5,913 nt of DNA from Desulfobulbaceae bacterium (lineage in GTDB: Bacteria; Desulfobacterota; Desulfobulbia; Desulfobulbales; Desulfobulbaceae): NCBI GenBank assembly GCA_007121995.1, contig SKJK01000081.1:1-5913 (forward strand), given 5' to 3'. Made by a program: the position numbers and the translations under genes. Below, piece after piece: positions 1 through 5,635 of the stretch; within the stretch, counting starts at the first letter, position 1, and every line of letters begins with the position of its first letter. The notes beneath the pieces were generated by a model, which saw nothing but the letters and a program-made list of their open reading frames with translations, was not told the DNA's origin and made no database searches.

Positions 1-626
1 CCTTTTTCCATAATGTAGTGCCGATCGGCGATACCAAGCAGAGCATCGAGATTTTTATCGATAACCAGAATGGCCAACCCCTTGTCCTTGAGGATTTCCA
101 GTACCCGCCAGATATCCCTGCGGACCAGAGGTGCCAGCCCTTCGGTTGCTTCATCAAGGATAAGCAGGCGTGGATTAGTCATCAGGGCCCGGCCGACGGC
201 GAGCATCTGTTGTTCCCCCCCGGAAAGTTGACAGCCCAAATGCCGTAAACGTTCACCCAGACGAGGAAACAGGGAGAGTACATCGTCGAGAGTAAAGCGC
301 AGCCCATTGTTTCTTCCCTGGGTGGCACTCACCACCAGGTTTTCGAGAGTCGTCAGGTTAGGAAAGATCTGCCGGCCTTCAGGAACCAAGCCGATGCCCA
401 ATCGAGCTATCTCGTAGCTGGCAGATTTTTCGATATTTTTGCCGGAAAAAATGATGTGGCCTGAACGTACCGGCTGCATGCCCATGATCGATTTAACGGT
501 CGTGCTTTTCCCCATCCCGTTCCGGCCGAGCAGGGTGACCACTTCTTTGGTACCGATGTGGAGAGAAACATCGTACAAAGCCTGGTTGGAACCATAAAAG
601 GTGTTGATTGCTTCAACTTGAAGCAT
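1..626 (-). CDS. livF: Branched-chain-type (HAAT family) ABC transporter ATP-binding protein LivF, 3' end outside window
   Basis: One of the two cytoplasmic ATPases that power the uptake system encoded upstream; it should pair with LivG on the LivH/LivM permeases. Translating from the ATG at 626-624 gives 208 uninterrupted codons to the window edge, beginning MLQVEAINTFYG. Visible motifs: Walker A GRNGMGKST (residues 34-42), a Q-loop region of LivF style VPEGRQIFPNL (81-91), signature LSGGEQQ (134-140), and Walker B with D-loop LLILDEATEGLAP (154-166). The H-loop position reads VIDKN (188-192), with Lys where most ABC ATPases have His; LivF proteins usually lack this His, E. coli LivF having EQN. 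Family members are about 235-240 aa, so roughly 30 residues are missing beyond the edge. The start lies 1 bp after the livG stop and has a strong Shine-Dalgarno. Identification as LivF is firm; the transported substrate is not known. Confidence 0.95.
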   Translation of the reverse strand, partial: MLQVEAINTFYGSNQALYDVSLHIGTKEVVTLLGRNGMGKSTTVKSIMGMQPVRSGHIIFSGKNIEKSASYEIARLGIGLVPEGRQIFPNLTTLENLVVSATQGRNNGLRFTLDDVLSLFPRLGERLRHLGCQLSGGEQQMLAVGRALMTNPRLLILDEATEGLAPLVRRDIWRVLEILKDKGLAILVIDKNLDALLGIADRHYIMEK

Positions 627-627
627 G

Positions 628-1377
628 TTATCCCTCCTCGCCGAGGTAGGCCGAACGGACCTCGGGATCGGTGCGGATTTCATCCGGCGTGCCGTTGGCA
701 ATTGCAGTTCCGTAGACAAGAACTGTTATGCGATCTGCCAGGGCAAAGACAGCGGCCATATCGTGTTCCACCAGGAGAATGGTCATGGTTGTCTTGAGTT
801 TGCGAATCAGTTTTGACATCTCCACCGTGCCACCCGGACCCATGCCAGCCATGGGTTCATCAAGAATAAGTAGTTTGGGATTGCCGGCAAGGGCCATGCC
901 TACTTCAAGCTGTTTCTTTTCGCCATGGGAAAGATGGCGCGCCGGCAGGTTGGCCCGATGGTCGAGGTCGACCCGCTCCAGGGTGCTTGGCAGGGTCTGC
1001 TGCACAAGTGGTATGCGCAGGCAATGGCGCCAGAAGCGGAAGGTATGACCGCTGTGAGCGAGGATGGCCAGGGTCAGGTTCTCGGCTACGGTGAGATGGT
1101 CAAAGATCGAAGTGATTTGAAAAGATCGTCCCAGGCCCATGGCTGCCCGGCGGTGCGCAGGCATGGCGACAATATCGGTTTTTTCGAACAGAATACTCCC
1201 CGAATCCGGGCGGATGAAACCGCTGATCTGGTTGACCAGGGTGGTCTTGCCAGCACCGTTGGGACCTATAAGGGCGTGTACATCGCCGCGCCTGACGGAA
1301 AAGGACAGGTTATTGCTTGCCAGCAGGGCACCAAAGGATTTGCGCAGGTTGCGTACTTCAAGGATATGATCAGTCAT
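628..1377 (-). CDS. livG: Branched-chain-type (HAAT family) ABC transporter ATP-binding protein LivG
   Basis: Second cytoplasmic ATPase of the uptake system, 249 aa, close to the usual LivG length of about 255. It starts MTDHILEVRNLRKSFGA. Motifs: Walker A GPNGAGKTT (38-46), Q-loop GLGRSFQ (81-87, Gln87), signature LSHGEKKQLE (149-158; SHGE instead of SGGQ is normal for LivG), Walker B LLILDEP (169-175), D-loop region MAGMGPGG (176-183), switch His in LLVEHD (201-206, His205), and a C-terminal tail ending SAYLGEEG typical of this family. The frame stays open upstream to 1548, but that extension is Trp/Pro/Cys-rich out-of-frame livM sequence. The ATG at 1377 was chosen because family homology begins there and an AGGAA precedes it. 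It overlaps the livM end by 8 bp (ATGACTGA). All catalytic residues are present, unlike LivF, which departs at its Q- and H-loops. Confidence 0.96.
   Translation of the reverse strand: MTDHILEVRNLRKSFGALLASNNLSFSVRRGDVHALIGPNGAGKTTLVNQISGFIRPDSGSILFEKTDIVAMPAHRRAAMGLGRSFQITSIFDHLTVAENLTLAILAHSGHTFRFWRHCLRIPLVQQTLPSTLERVDLDHRANLPARHLSHGEKKQLEVGMALAGNPKLLILDEPMAGMGPGGTVEMSKLIRKLKTTMTILLVEHDMAAVFALADRITVLVYGTAIANGTPDEIRTDPEVRSAYLGEEG
633..638 (-). promoter_or_regulatory. Shine-Dalgarno of livF, embedded in the end of livG
   Basis: The minus strand reads AGGAGG here, a perfect anti-16S match, 6 nt before the livF ATG at 626. It lies within the last codons of livG (Glu-Glu-Gly-stop). Ribosomes ending livG would therefore finish on top of the livF initiation site, favouring coupled, roughly equal synthesis of the two ATPases. 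Confidence 0.85.
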
Positions 1378-2353
1378 GGTTTTTTCCTGAGCCGATAAGC
1401 AGACCATACAGGCCTTTTCTGGCAAAAATGACCACAACCACCAGCACGGGGCCCAGGTAAAACATCCAGTGTTCGGTGTACATGGCCAGGACCTCCTCGA
1501 GCAGGAGGAAGGCGGCGGCACCCAGCACTGGACCAAAAAGAGTACCAAGTCCGCCCAGCAGAACCATGACCATCAGTTCACCGGAGAGTGTCCAGTGAAA
1601 CAGGCCCGGACTGATGTAGGTTGACTGGTTGGCCAGCAGTGCTCCGGCCAGGCCGGCACCGGCACCGGCAATGACAAAGCAGACCAATCGGTGGGTATAG
1701 GGATTGACGCCGAGGGTCTGGATACGATCGGGATTATGACTTGCCCCCCGGATAATGAGCCCGAACCTGGAATGCACCATCCGGTGGGCGAGGAAAAGGA
1801 TGAGGAGCAACGAAACCAGGCAGAGATAATAGAAAGAGAGGTCGTTGTTGGTGTCCAGGCCTGGAAACGTATTTCTGGCATACAGAGGCAGGCCGTCGTC
1901 GCCCCCGTACTGCTCGAGACCAATGGCGGTGTAGTAGAGCATCTGGGCAAAAGCCAGGGTGATCATGATGAAATGCATACCGCTGGTGCGCAGGCACATG
2001 GCACCGATCACCAGGGCAAATCCGGCAGCAGCCAGCACGGCCAGCGGCAGAGTGATCAGGGCGTTTTCACTGCCGGCAAAGATACCCAGCAGAGGCTCAC
2101 CAATGGTGGTGTGGTGGAACAGGATACCCACTGTGTAGGCGCCTACGCCGACAAAAGCGGCATGGCCAAGGCTCACCAGACCACCATACCCGAGCAGCAG
2201 GTCAAGGCTGACCGCGGCAATGGCAAAGATCAAGATACGACTGAAAAGGGAGAGCAGATAGGGATTGTCGAGGTAGGCGGCCAGTAGAGGCAAGGCGGCC
2301 AGAAAGACAAAAATGGGCAGCAGCACTGCGGTTTTTCGTGCAATCGAAGCCAT
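1370..2353 (-). CDS. livM: Branched-chain-type ABC transporter permease LivM
   Basis: Inner-membrane permease subunit, 327 aa, that forms the translocation path together with LivH. The N terminus is very hydrophobic, followed by the family block LLLGYGGLVSLGHAAFVGVG (52-71), which is hallmark LivM. Further blocks are RTSGMHFIMITLAFAQMLYY (122-141), GGDDGL (150-154 region), an EAA-like cytoplasmic loop around residues 197-216 (GLIIRGASHNPDRIQTLGVN) that should contact the ATPases, and a C-terminal GGLGTLFGPVLGAA (267-280) before the last helices. About eight or nine membrane segments are expected from the hydrophobic stretches. The start at 2353 is 5 bp after the livH stop; I see no good Shine-Dalgarno there, so translation probably depends on coupling to livH. 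The stop overlaps the livG start. An Ala-Gly repeat (residues 229-238) gives a short GC-rich DNA repeat with no evident extra meaning. Confidence 0.95.
   Translation of the reverse strand: MASIARKTAVLLPIFVFLAALPLLAAYLDNPYLLSLFSRILIFAIAAVSLDLLLGYGGLVSLGHAAFVGVGAYTVGILFHHTTIGEPLLGIFAGSENALITLPLAVLAAAGFALVIGAMCLRTSGMHFIMITLAFAQMLYYTAIGLEQYGGDDGLPLYARNTFPGLDTNNDLSFYYLCLVSLLLILFLAHRMVHSRFGLIIRGASHNPDRIQTLGVNPYTHRLVCFVIAGAGAGLAGALLANQSTYISPGLFHWTLSGELMVMVLLGGLGTLFGPVLGAAAFLLLEEVLAMYTEHWMFYLGPVLVVVVIFARKGLYGLLIGSGKNHD
1384..1388 (-). promoter_or_regulatory. Shine-Dalgarno of livG that decides its start
   Basis: The minus strand reads AGGAA, 6 nt before the ATG at 1377, inside the last codons of livM. 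It supports 1377 rather than the upstream in-frame ATG at 1548 as the livG start. Confidence 0.7.
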
Positions 2354-2358
2354 GATGG

Positions 2359-3267
2359 TTAGGCGGGAAAGAGGCCTCTGGGGCGCCAGAGTAGGATGGC
2401 TGCCATCAACATATAGATGGAAATGGCTGCCAGGGAGGCGGCGGCTCCGTCGGCATGGGCACCGGGAAGGAACAGCCGAAACAGCGCCGGTAGAAAGGCA
2501 CGGCCCAGGGTGTCCACCATGCCCACCAACAGTGCTCCGATCACTGCACCACGGATGGAGCCGATGCCGCCGATGACGATGACAACAAAGGTGAGGATGA
2601 GAATACTCTCGCCCATTCCCGATTCAACGGCAAGGATGGGGCCGGCCATCACTCCAGCAAGTCCGGCGAGCAGGGTGCCGAGGCCGAAAACCAGCGTGTA
2701 GAGAATCTTGATATTGACTCCGAGAGCAGCAATCATCTCACGGTTTGAGGCACCGGCACGGATCCGCATGCCCAGCCGGGTTCGCGCCAGGAGAAACCAG
2801 AGCAGCAGGGCCACCAGCATCCCAACGGCGATGACGGCGATCCGATAGCTGGGATAGGTGAGACCCGGGAGGATTTCGATGCTGCCGGCCAGCCAGGGCG
2901 GGACATCCATGAACAGTGGTTGCCGGCCCCAGATCATCCGGGTCAGTTCATTGAAAAAAAGAATGAGACCAAAGGTGGCGAGCACCTGGGTCAGGTGTTC
3001 CCGGTCGTAGAGATGTCGGAGGACAATGCATTCCACCAATATACCCGCCAGGCCTGCGGCTCCGAGGGCTGCCAGGATGCCAAGGAGAAACGATCCGGAT
3101 GCCGAAGTCACCGTAGCACCGACATAGGCACCGATCATGTAGAAGGAGCCGTGGGCGAGATTGATCACCCGCATGATACCGAAGACGAGAGTCAGGCCCG
3201 CGGACATCAAAAAAAGGGTGATGCCGAGTTGCAGCCCGTTGAGGACCTGTTCGATAACAAGAAGCAT
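2359..3267 (-). CDS. livH: Branched-chain-type ABC transporter permease LivH
   Basis: Inner-membrane permease subunit, 302 aa, partner of LivM. The order of family blocks is complete: EQVLNGLQLGITLFLMSAGL near the N terminus (6-25), FGIMRVINLAHGSFYMIGAY (29-48, the strongest LivH hallmark), QVLATFGLILFF (94-105), an EAA-like loop GMRIRAGASNREMIAALGVN (166-185) for contact with the ATPases, GLAGVMAGPI (202-211), VVIVIGGIGSIRGAVIGALL (228-247) and the C-terminal RPRGLFPA. Length is normal for the family. Hydrophobic stretches suggest about eight membrane segments. The start at 3267 has only a weak ribosome binding site, and 68 bp with a hairpin separate it from the binding-protein gene, consistent with lower expression than that gene. 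The stop is 5 bp from the livM start. Confidence 0.95.
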   Translation of the reverse strand: MLLVIEQVLNGLQLGITLFLMSAGLTLVFGIMRVINLAHGSFYMIGAYVGATVTSASGSFLLGILAALGAAGLAGILVECIVLRHLYDREHLTQVLATFGLILFFNELTRMIWGRQPLFMDVPPWLAGSIEILPGLTYPSYRIAVIAVGMLVALLLWFLLARTRLGMRIRAGASNREMIAALGVNIKILYTLVFGLGTLLAGLAGVMAGPILAVESGMGESILILTFVVIVIGGIGSIRGAVIGALLVGMVDTLGRAFLPALFRLFLPGAHADGAAASLAAISIYMLMAAILLWRPRGLFPA

Positions 3268-3289
3268 ACTGGTCGATCAGCAGCTGTGC

Positions 3290-3309
3290 GCCCTGCCAGT
3301 GAGCAGGGC
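3290..3309 (-). terminator. GC-rich hairpin between binding-protein gene and livH (attenuator or mRNA-stabilising element)
   Basis: A perfect 7-bp inverted repeat GCCCTGC (3290-3296) / GCAGGGC (3303-3309) encloses a 6-nt loop. It begins 26 nt after the stop of the binding-protein gene and ends 22 nt before livH. No run of U follows it on the minus strand, so a complete intrinsic terminator is unlikely. Known precedents in binding-protein operons, such as the malE-malF intergenic repeats, protect the upstream mRNA from 3' exonucleases or partly stop transcription, giving excess binding protein. That role here is inferred from position and shape only. Confidence 0.5.
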
Positions 3310-3335
3310 AGGGCGAGGCGACTGTGATAGAGATA

Positions 3336-4499
3336 TCACATCGAGCATTCCGCTGCGTAGGCGTCGACGTGATCAGTGAAAATCTTTTTCAGGGTCCTGT
3401 TGGTGTAGCTGCCATCCTCGGCCTGGACGACCTCGCGGATATACCAGTCGTTAACAGGATGTTGATTACTGCCAAAGGCAAAAGTACCCCGAGTGGAGGC
3501 AAAGTCAGCTTTTCGCAGAGCCGCCCTGAACCGGTCTCGATCAGACATGTCGCCTTCAACAGCTTTCAGGGCGCTGCCTATCAGTCGGGCAGTGTCATAC
3601 CCCTGGCTGGCATACAGGGTCGGCATCCTGCCGTAGGCCTTCTGGTAAGCGGCAACGAACTCGATATTGGCCTCATTGTCGAGGTCGTGGGTCCAGTGGG
3701 AGCCGTTTTTCACTCCCAGGGCTGCCGGTCCGACAGCCTGGAGAATGCGTTCATCAAAGGAAAAGGCAGGCCCATACACAGGAATAACCTCGCTCAGGCC
3801 TGATTGTGCGTACTGTTTAAGGAAATTGATGCCCATGCCGCCGGGGAGAAAGAAAAAAACAGCTTCCGGATTAGCAGCCCGGATATCGGCAATCTCGGCT
3901 GCATAGTCGGACTGATCAAGTTTGGTATAGAGTTCCCGGGTAATTTCTCCCTCATAATACCGTTTAAAGCCGGCGAGATGGTCCCGGCCCGCCGGATAGT
4001 TCGGGGCGAGCAGGTACACCGACTTGTGGCCGACCGCGGTGACATAGCGACCCACCACCTCATCTGGGTTATCATTCTGGTAGGAAACACTGAAATAATT
4101 GGGGTGACAGTCCTTGCCGGCCAGATTTGATGGGGCGGCATTGGCGCTCAGAAACGTGACATCCTCCCGAATAGCTCTGGGTACAACCGCCACCGCGACA
4201 TTGGAAAAGACAACTCCTGTGAGGATGGTGACCCGGTCCGATTTTATAAACCGTTCGGAAATTTGGATCCCTTTGCCGGGTTTAGCCTCATCATCCTCAA
4301 CTAAAAGTTCGACCGGAATGCCACCGAGGTGACCGTTTTCCATTTCCATGGCGAGGCGGAACCCGTCCCGGATGTCTTCACCAAGATAGCCGGCCTTGGT
4401 GGAAAGGGTGGTGATCATGCCGATTTTCACAGGGTCCTGGGCCATTGCATGTCCGGCAAGGAACAGGCCGGCGGCCAGAATGATGAGCAATTTGTTCAT
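3336..4499 (-). CDS. Periplasmic substrate-binding protein of a branched-chain-type ABC transporter (Peripla_BP_6; possibly aromatic-acid/Nba-like)
   Basis: Captures the substrate in the periplasm and delivers it to LivH/LivM. It is 387 aa, normal for the family. An N-terminal Sec signal (Lys3, hydrophobic core, then GHAMA) is probably cut after Ala20, leaving a mature start QDPVKIGMIT; no lipobox Cys is present, so it should be soluble. The type I periplasmic fold is shown by VKIGMITTLS (24-33), VELLVEDDEAKPGKG (63-77), the hinge-region YFSVSYQNDNPDEV (135-148), VYLLAPNYPAGRD (161-173), FFFLPGGMGINFLKQY (215-230) and YASQGYDTARLIGSAL (296-311). From memory these blocks look more like binding proteins linked to nitrobenzoate and other aromatic acids than like LivJ/LivK, so no symbol is given. 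Two Cys remain after processing (131 and 385) and could form a disulfide. First gene of the operon, with a good Shine-Dalgarno 10 nt upstream. Confidence 0.93.
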   Translation of the reverse strand: MNKLLIILAAGLFLAGHAMAQDPVKIGMITTLSTKAGYLGEDIRDGFRLAMEMENGHLGGIPVELLVEDDEAKPGKGIQISERFIKSDRVTILTGVVFSNVAVAVVPRAIREDVTFLSANAAPSNLAGKDCHPNYFSVSYQNDNPDEVVGRYVTAVGHKSVYLLAPNYPAGRDHLAGFKRYYEGEITRELYTKLDQSDYAAEIADIRAANPEAVFFFLPGGMGINFLKQYAQSGLSEVIPVYGPAFSFDERILQAVGPAALGVKNGSHWTHDLDNEANIEFVAAYQKAYGRMPTLYASQGYDTARLIGSALKAVEGDMSDRDRFRAALRKADFASTRGTFAFGSNQHPVNDWYIREVVQAEDGSYTNRTLKKIFTDHVDAYAAECSM

Positions 4500-4509
4500 A
4501 GTATGTAGG

Positions 4510-4515
4510 CTCCTT
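4510..4515 (-). promoter_or_regulatory. Shine-Dalgarno of the binding-protein gene
   Basis: The minus strand reads AAGGAG, 10 nt before the ATG at 4499. It is the best-supported start signal on the 5' side of the operon and agrees with the signal peptide beginning at MNKLLIILAA. Confidence 0.75.
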
Positions 4516-4590
4516 CAGGGTTCGTGGTCTCAGCGTGCCTTGCGGAGAAGATCGTTCTGGAGAGATGTTCTGCAGGTGATGCTGCTGTAT

Positions 4591-4607
4591 CATGCAGGGC
4601 TTGCATG
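4591..4607. promoter_or_regulatory. Inverted repeat, candidate operator of the transporter operon
   Basis: A perfect 6-bp inverted repeat CATGCA (4591-4596) / TGCATG (4602-4607) is separated by 5 bp. If the proposed promoter at 4622-4650 is right, this dyad sits about 8-24 bp downstream of the start point, a position where a bound repressor would block transcription. It could also fold as a small hairpin in the 5' leader. No regulator gene is in the window, so the protein that would bind it is unknown. Confidence 0.3.
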
Positions 4608-4621
4608 CGCAATGATGTGTA

Positions 4622-4650
4622 AATTTAGAGAGTTTTATTCAGAGAAGCAA
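4622..4650 (-). promoter_or_regulatory. Candidate sigma-70-type promoter of the transporter operon
   Basis: On the minus strand, TTGCTT (4650-4645; 3 of 6 matches to the -35 consensus) is followed after exactly 17 nt by TAAATT (4627-4622; 4 of 6 matches to the -10) in an A/T-rich stretch. The start point would be near 4615, giving a leader of about 115 nt before the binding-protein ATG. This is pattern matching only, and other starts within the region are possible. Confidence 0.35.
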
Positions 4651-4721
4651 GGATTAATAGAGCCTCATGCACCTTGTTGCTTCTTTTCTGATGCTCCTTT
4701 GGGTGCAGCCGAGTATTTTAG

Positions 4722-4737
4722 CAGTCTGCCAAGACTG
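4722..4737. promoter_or_regulatory. Inverted repeat in the divergent region, possible regulator site
   Basis: A perfect 6-bp dyad CAGTCT (4722-4727) / AGACTG (4732-4737) has a 4-bp centre. It lies upstream of the proposed transporter promoter and upstream of the TraX gene, so a bound protein could affect either direction. The stem is too short, and has no T tract, for a terminator. Function is unknown; short dyads like this also occur by chance. Confidence 0.22.
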
Positions 4738-4865
4738 GGTATGCAGTCGTTGATGTGCTCCCGGCAAACAATGATTAGGTTGCCATTATCGTAACCGGCT
4801 ACGGGATTGTACCTGCAACCGCTTACCCCTGCCATACGCATGTCTTGTGCGTTTTCCTGATAATC

Positions 4866-4870
4866 AAGGT
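4866..4870 (+). promoter_or_regulatory. Shine-Dalgarno that decides the TraX-family start
   Basis: AAGGT lies 6 nt before the ATG at 4877. The alternative in-frame GTG at 4847 has no comparable purine-rich sequence ahead of it, so the ATG is preferred. Confidence 0.6.
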
Positions 4871-4876
4871 ACCTCC

Positions 4877-5584
4877 ATGACAGCTGTTCAATTGAAATTG
4901 TTTGCCTGTCTCACCATGTTGATGGATCATGTGGGACACTATCTTTTCGCTGACCAGCACGCCATTATGTGGTCCTTGAGACTGGTTGGTCGGCTGGCTT
5001 TTCCACTTTTCGCGTTTTTCATTGTCATCGGATATCGCCATACACGGGATGTAGCCAGGTATTGGGGGCGGTTGTTTCTGCTGGGAGTGGTCTCCTGGTT
5101 TGTCATCGCCTGGCTTGAGGGGAGCCCCCCCAATCAACTCAATATTCTTTTTACACTTTGCCTGGGATTAGCAGCGATTGCAAGTTATGAACGTAATGTA
5201 TCCTGGTGGATACCGTTGCTGTGTCTGCTGGCAGCGGAATTGGGTCGGGTGGAATACGGTTCGATGGGAGTGCTGTTGATATTTGTCATGCACCGGCTGT
5301 ATGATCAGCGGGATCGTTTTTTGCTGGTATCCGGTTTGATCCTGCTGGTCCTGCTGAGCGTCAACCTGCTCATTGACGTTCTGTTGAGCAATCCGCATAC
5401 GGAATGGACGTGGTCGTGGCTGCTTGACGAACATCCGACTGCAGTTTTTCAGCCATTCAGTGTGCTGTCACTTTTGTTTATTTACCGATATAATGGTCAG
5501 TTGGGGTGGCATGCCAACTGGCTGCAGTATGCATTTTACCTCTTTTATCCTTTGCACCTGGCCGCAATTAAACTGGTACTCTGA
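4877..5584 (+). CDS. traX: TraX family integral membrane protein (acyltransferase-like)
   Basis: A polytopic inner-membrane protein of 235 aa, close to the usual TraX-family size of about 220-250. Hallmark blocks in order: QLKLFACLTMLMDHVGHYLF (5-24, containing the conserved MxxDHxG), RLVGRLAFPLFAFFIVIGY (35-53), HTRDVARYWGRL (55-66), NILFTLCLGL (89-98), the EYGSMGVLL segment (126-134) and the C-terminal WLQYAFYLFYPLHL (215-228). Hydrophobic stretches suggest about seven or eight membrane segments. The founding member, TraX of the F plasmid, is needed for N-terminal acetylation of F-pilin, and the family resembles membrane acyltransferases. Many members are chromosomal with no conjugation genes nearby, as here, so the acceptor is unknown. 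Start chosen at the ATG with AAGGT 6 nt upstream and because the family begins with M-T-x-x-Q-L-K; an in-frame GTG at 4847 would add ten unconvincing residues. Transcribed divergently from the transporter operon. Confidence 0.88.
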   Translation: MTAVQLKLFACLTMLMDHVGHYLFADQHAIMWSLRLVGRLAFPLFAFFIVIGYRHTRDVARYWGRLFLLGVVSWFVIAWLEGSPPNQLNILFTLCLGLAAIASYERNVSWWIPLLCLLAAELGRVEYGSMGVLLIFVMHRLYDQRDRFLLVSGLILLVLLSVNLLIDVLLSNPHTEWTWSWLLDEHPTAVFQPFSVLSLLFIYRYNGQLGWHANWLQYAFYLFYPLHLAAIKLVL

Positions 5585-5623
5585 GAAGGACACAATAGGG
5601 GCAGATATATCGATCAAGTATGC

Positions 5624-5629
5624 AGGGAG
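5624..5629 (+). promoter_or_regulatory. Shine-Dalgarno of the SDR gene
   Basis: AGGGAG ends 6 nt before the ATG at 5636. The 51-bp gap after the TraX gene shows neither a terminator hairpin nor a clear promoter, so read-through from that gene is plausible. Confidence 0.7.
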
Positions 5630-5635
5630 AAAATC

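Larger units (their letters stand above)
4500..4876. other. Divergent intergenic control region, no gene seen
   Basis: About 377 bp between the divergently transcribed transporter operon and the TraX-family gene. The open frames crossing it on either strand show no recognisable protein, and the longest one runs antisense through the signal-peptide end of the binding-protein gene. It is visibly richer in A/T than the flanking genes around 4611-4665 and 4714-4720. It contains a candidate minus-strand promoter, two inverted repeats and the two flanking ribosome binding sites. I could not find a convincing plus-strand promoter for the TraX gene; TTGCCA at 4780-4785 is -35-like but lacks a matching -10. 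Confidence 0.7.

Noticed and set aside
925..1398. 157-codon open frame on the plus strand opposite livG
   Set aside because: Antisense shadow of the ATPase gene, with no recognisable domain.
1378..1548. Upstream in-frame extension of livG from an ATG at 1548
   Set aside because: The 57 extra residues are livM sequence read in another frame, rich in Trp, Pro and Cys, with no LivG homology; the ATG at 1377 has a Shine-Dalgarno and matches the family start.
1645..1675. Short GC-rich tandem-like repeat (units of GGCACC)
   Set aside because: Explained by codons for an Ala-Gly helix-packing stretch in LivM (residues about 229-238).
1691..2287. 198-codon open frame on the plus strand opposite livM
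   Set aside because: Lies wholly antisense to a clear permease gene; its Gln/Gly/His-rich hydrophilic product is what the reverse complement of hydrophobic membrane codons gives. No ribosome binding site or known domain.
3324..3803. 159-codon open frame on the plus strand opposite the binding-protein gene
   Set aside because: Antisense to a gene with full family homology; composition shows no independent protein features.
4722..4737. Possible intrinsic terminator
   Set aside because: The stem is only 6 bp, no T tract follows in either direction, and both flanking genes point away from it.
4396..4794. 132-codon open frame on the plus strand across the intergenic region
   Set aside because: Begins antisense within the signal-peptide end of the binding-protein gene, and the remainder resembles no protein I know; no good ribosome binding site was seen.
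4859..4864. GATAAT as a -10 element for the TraX gene
   Set aside because: Transcription would begin after the ribosome binding site, almost at the start codon, and there is no -35 match at the right distance.
4847..4876. GTG start at 4847 for the TraX-family protein
   Set aside because: No ribosome binding site precedes it, and the ten added residues do not resemble the family N terminus; the ATG at 4877 has AAGGT 6 nt upstream.
5604..5611. GATATATC palindrome between the TraX and SDR genes
   Set aside because: Eight-base A/T-rich palindrome, too short and simple to support a regulatory call.
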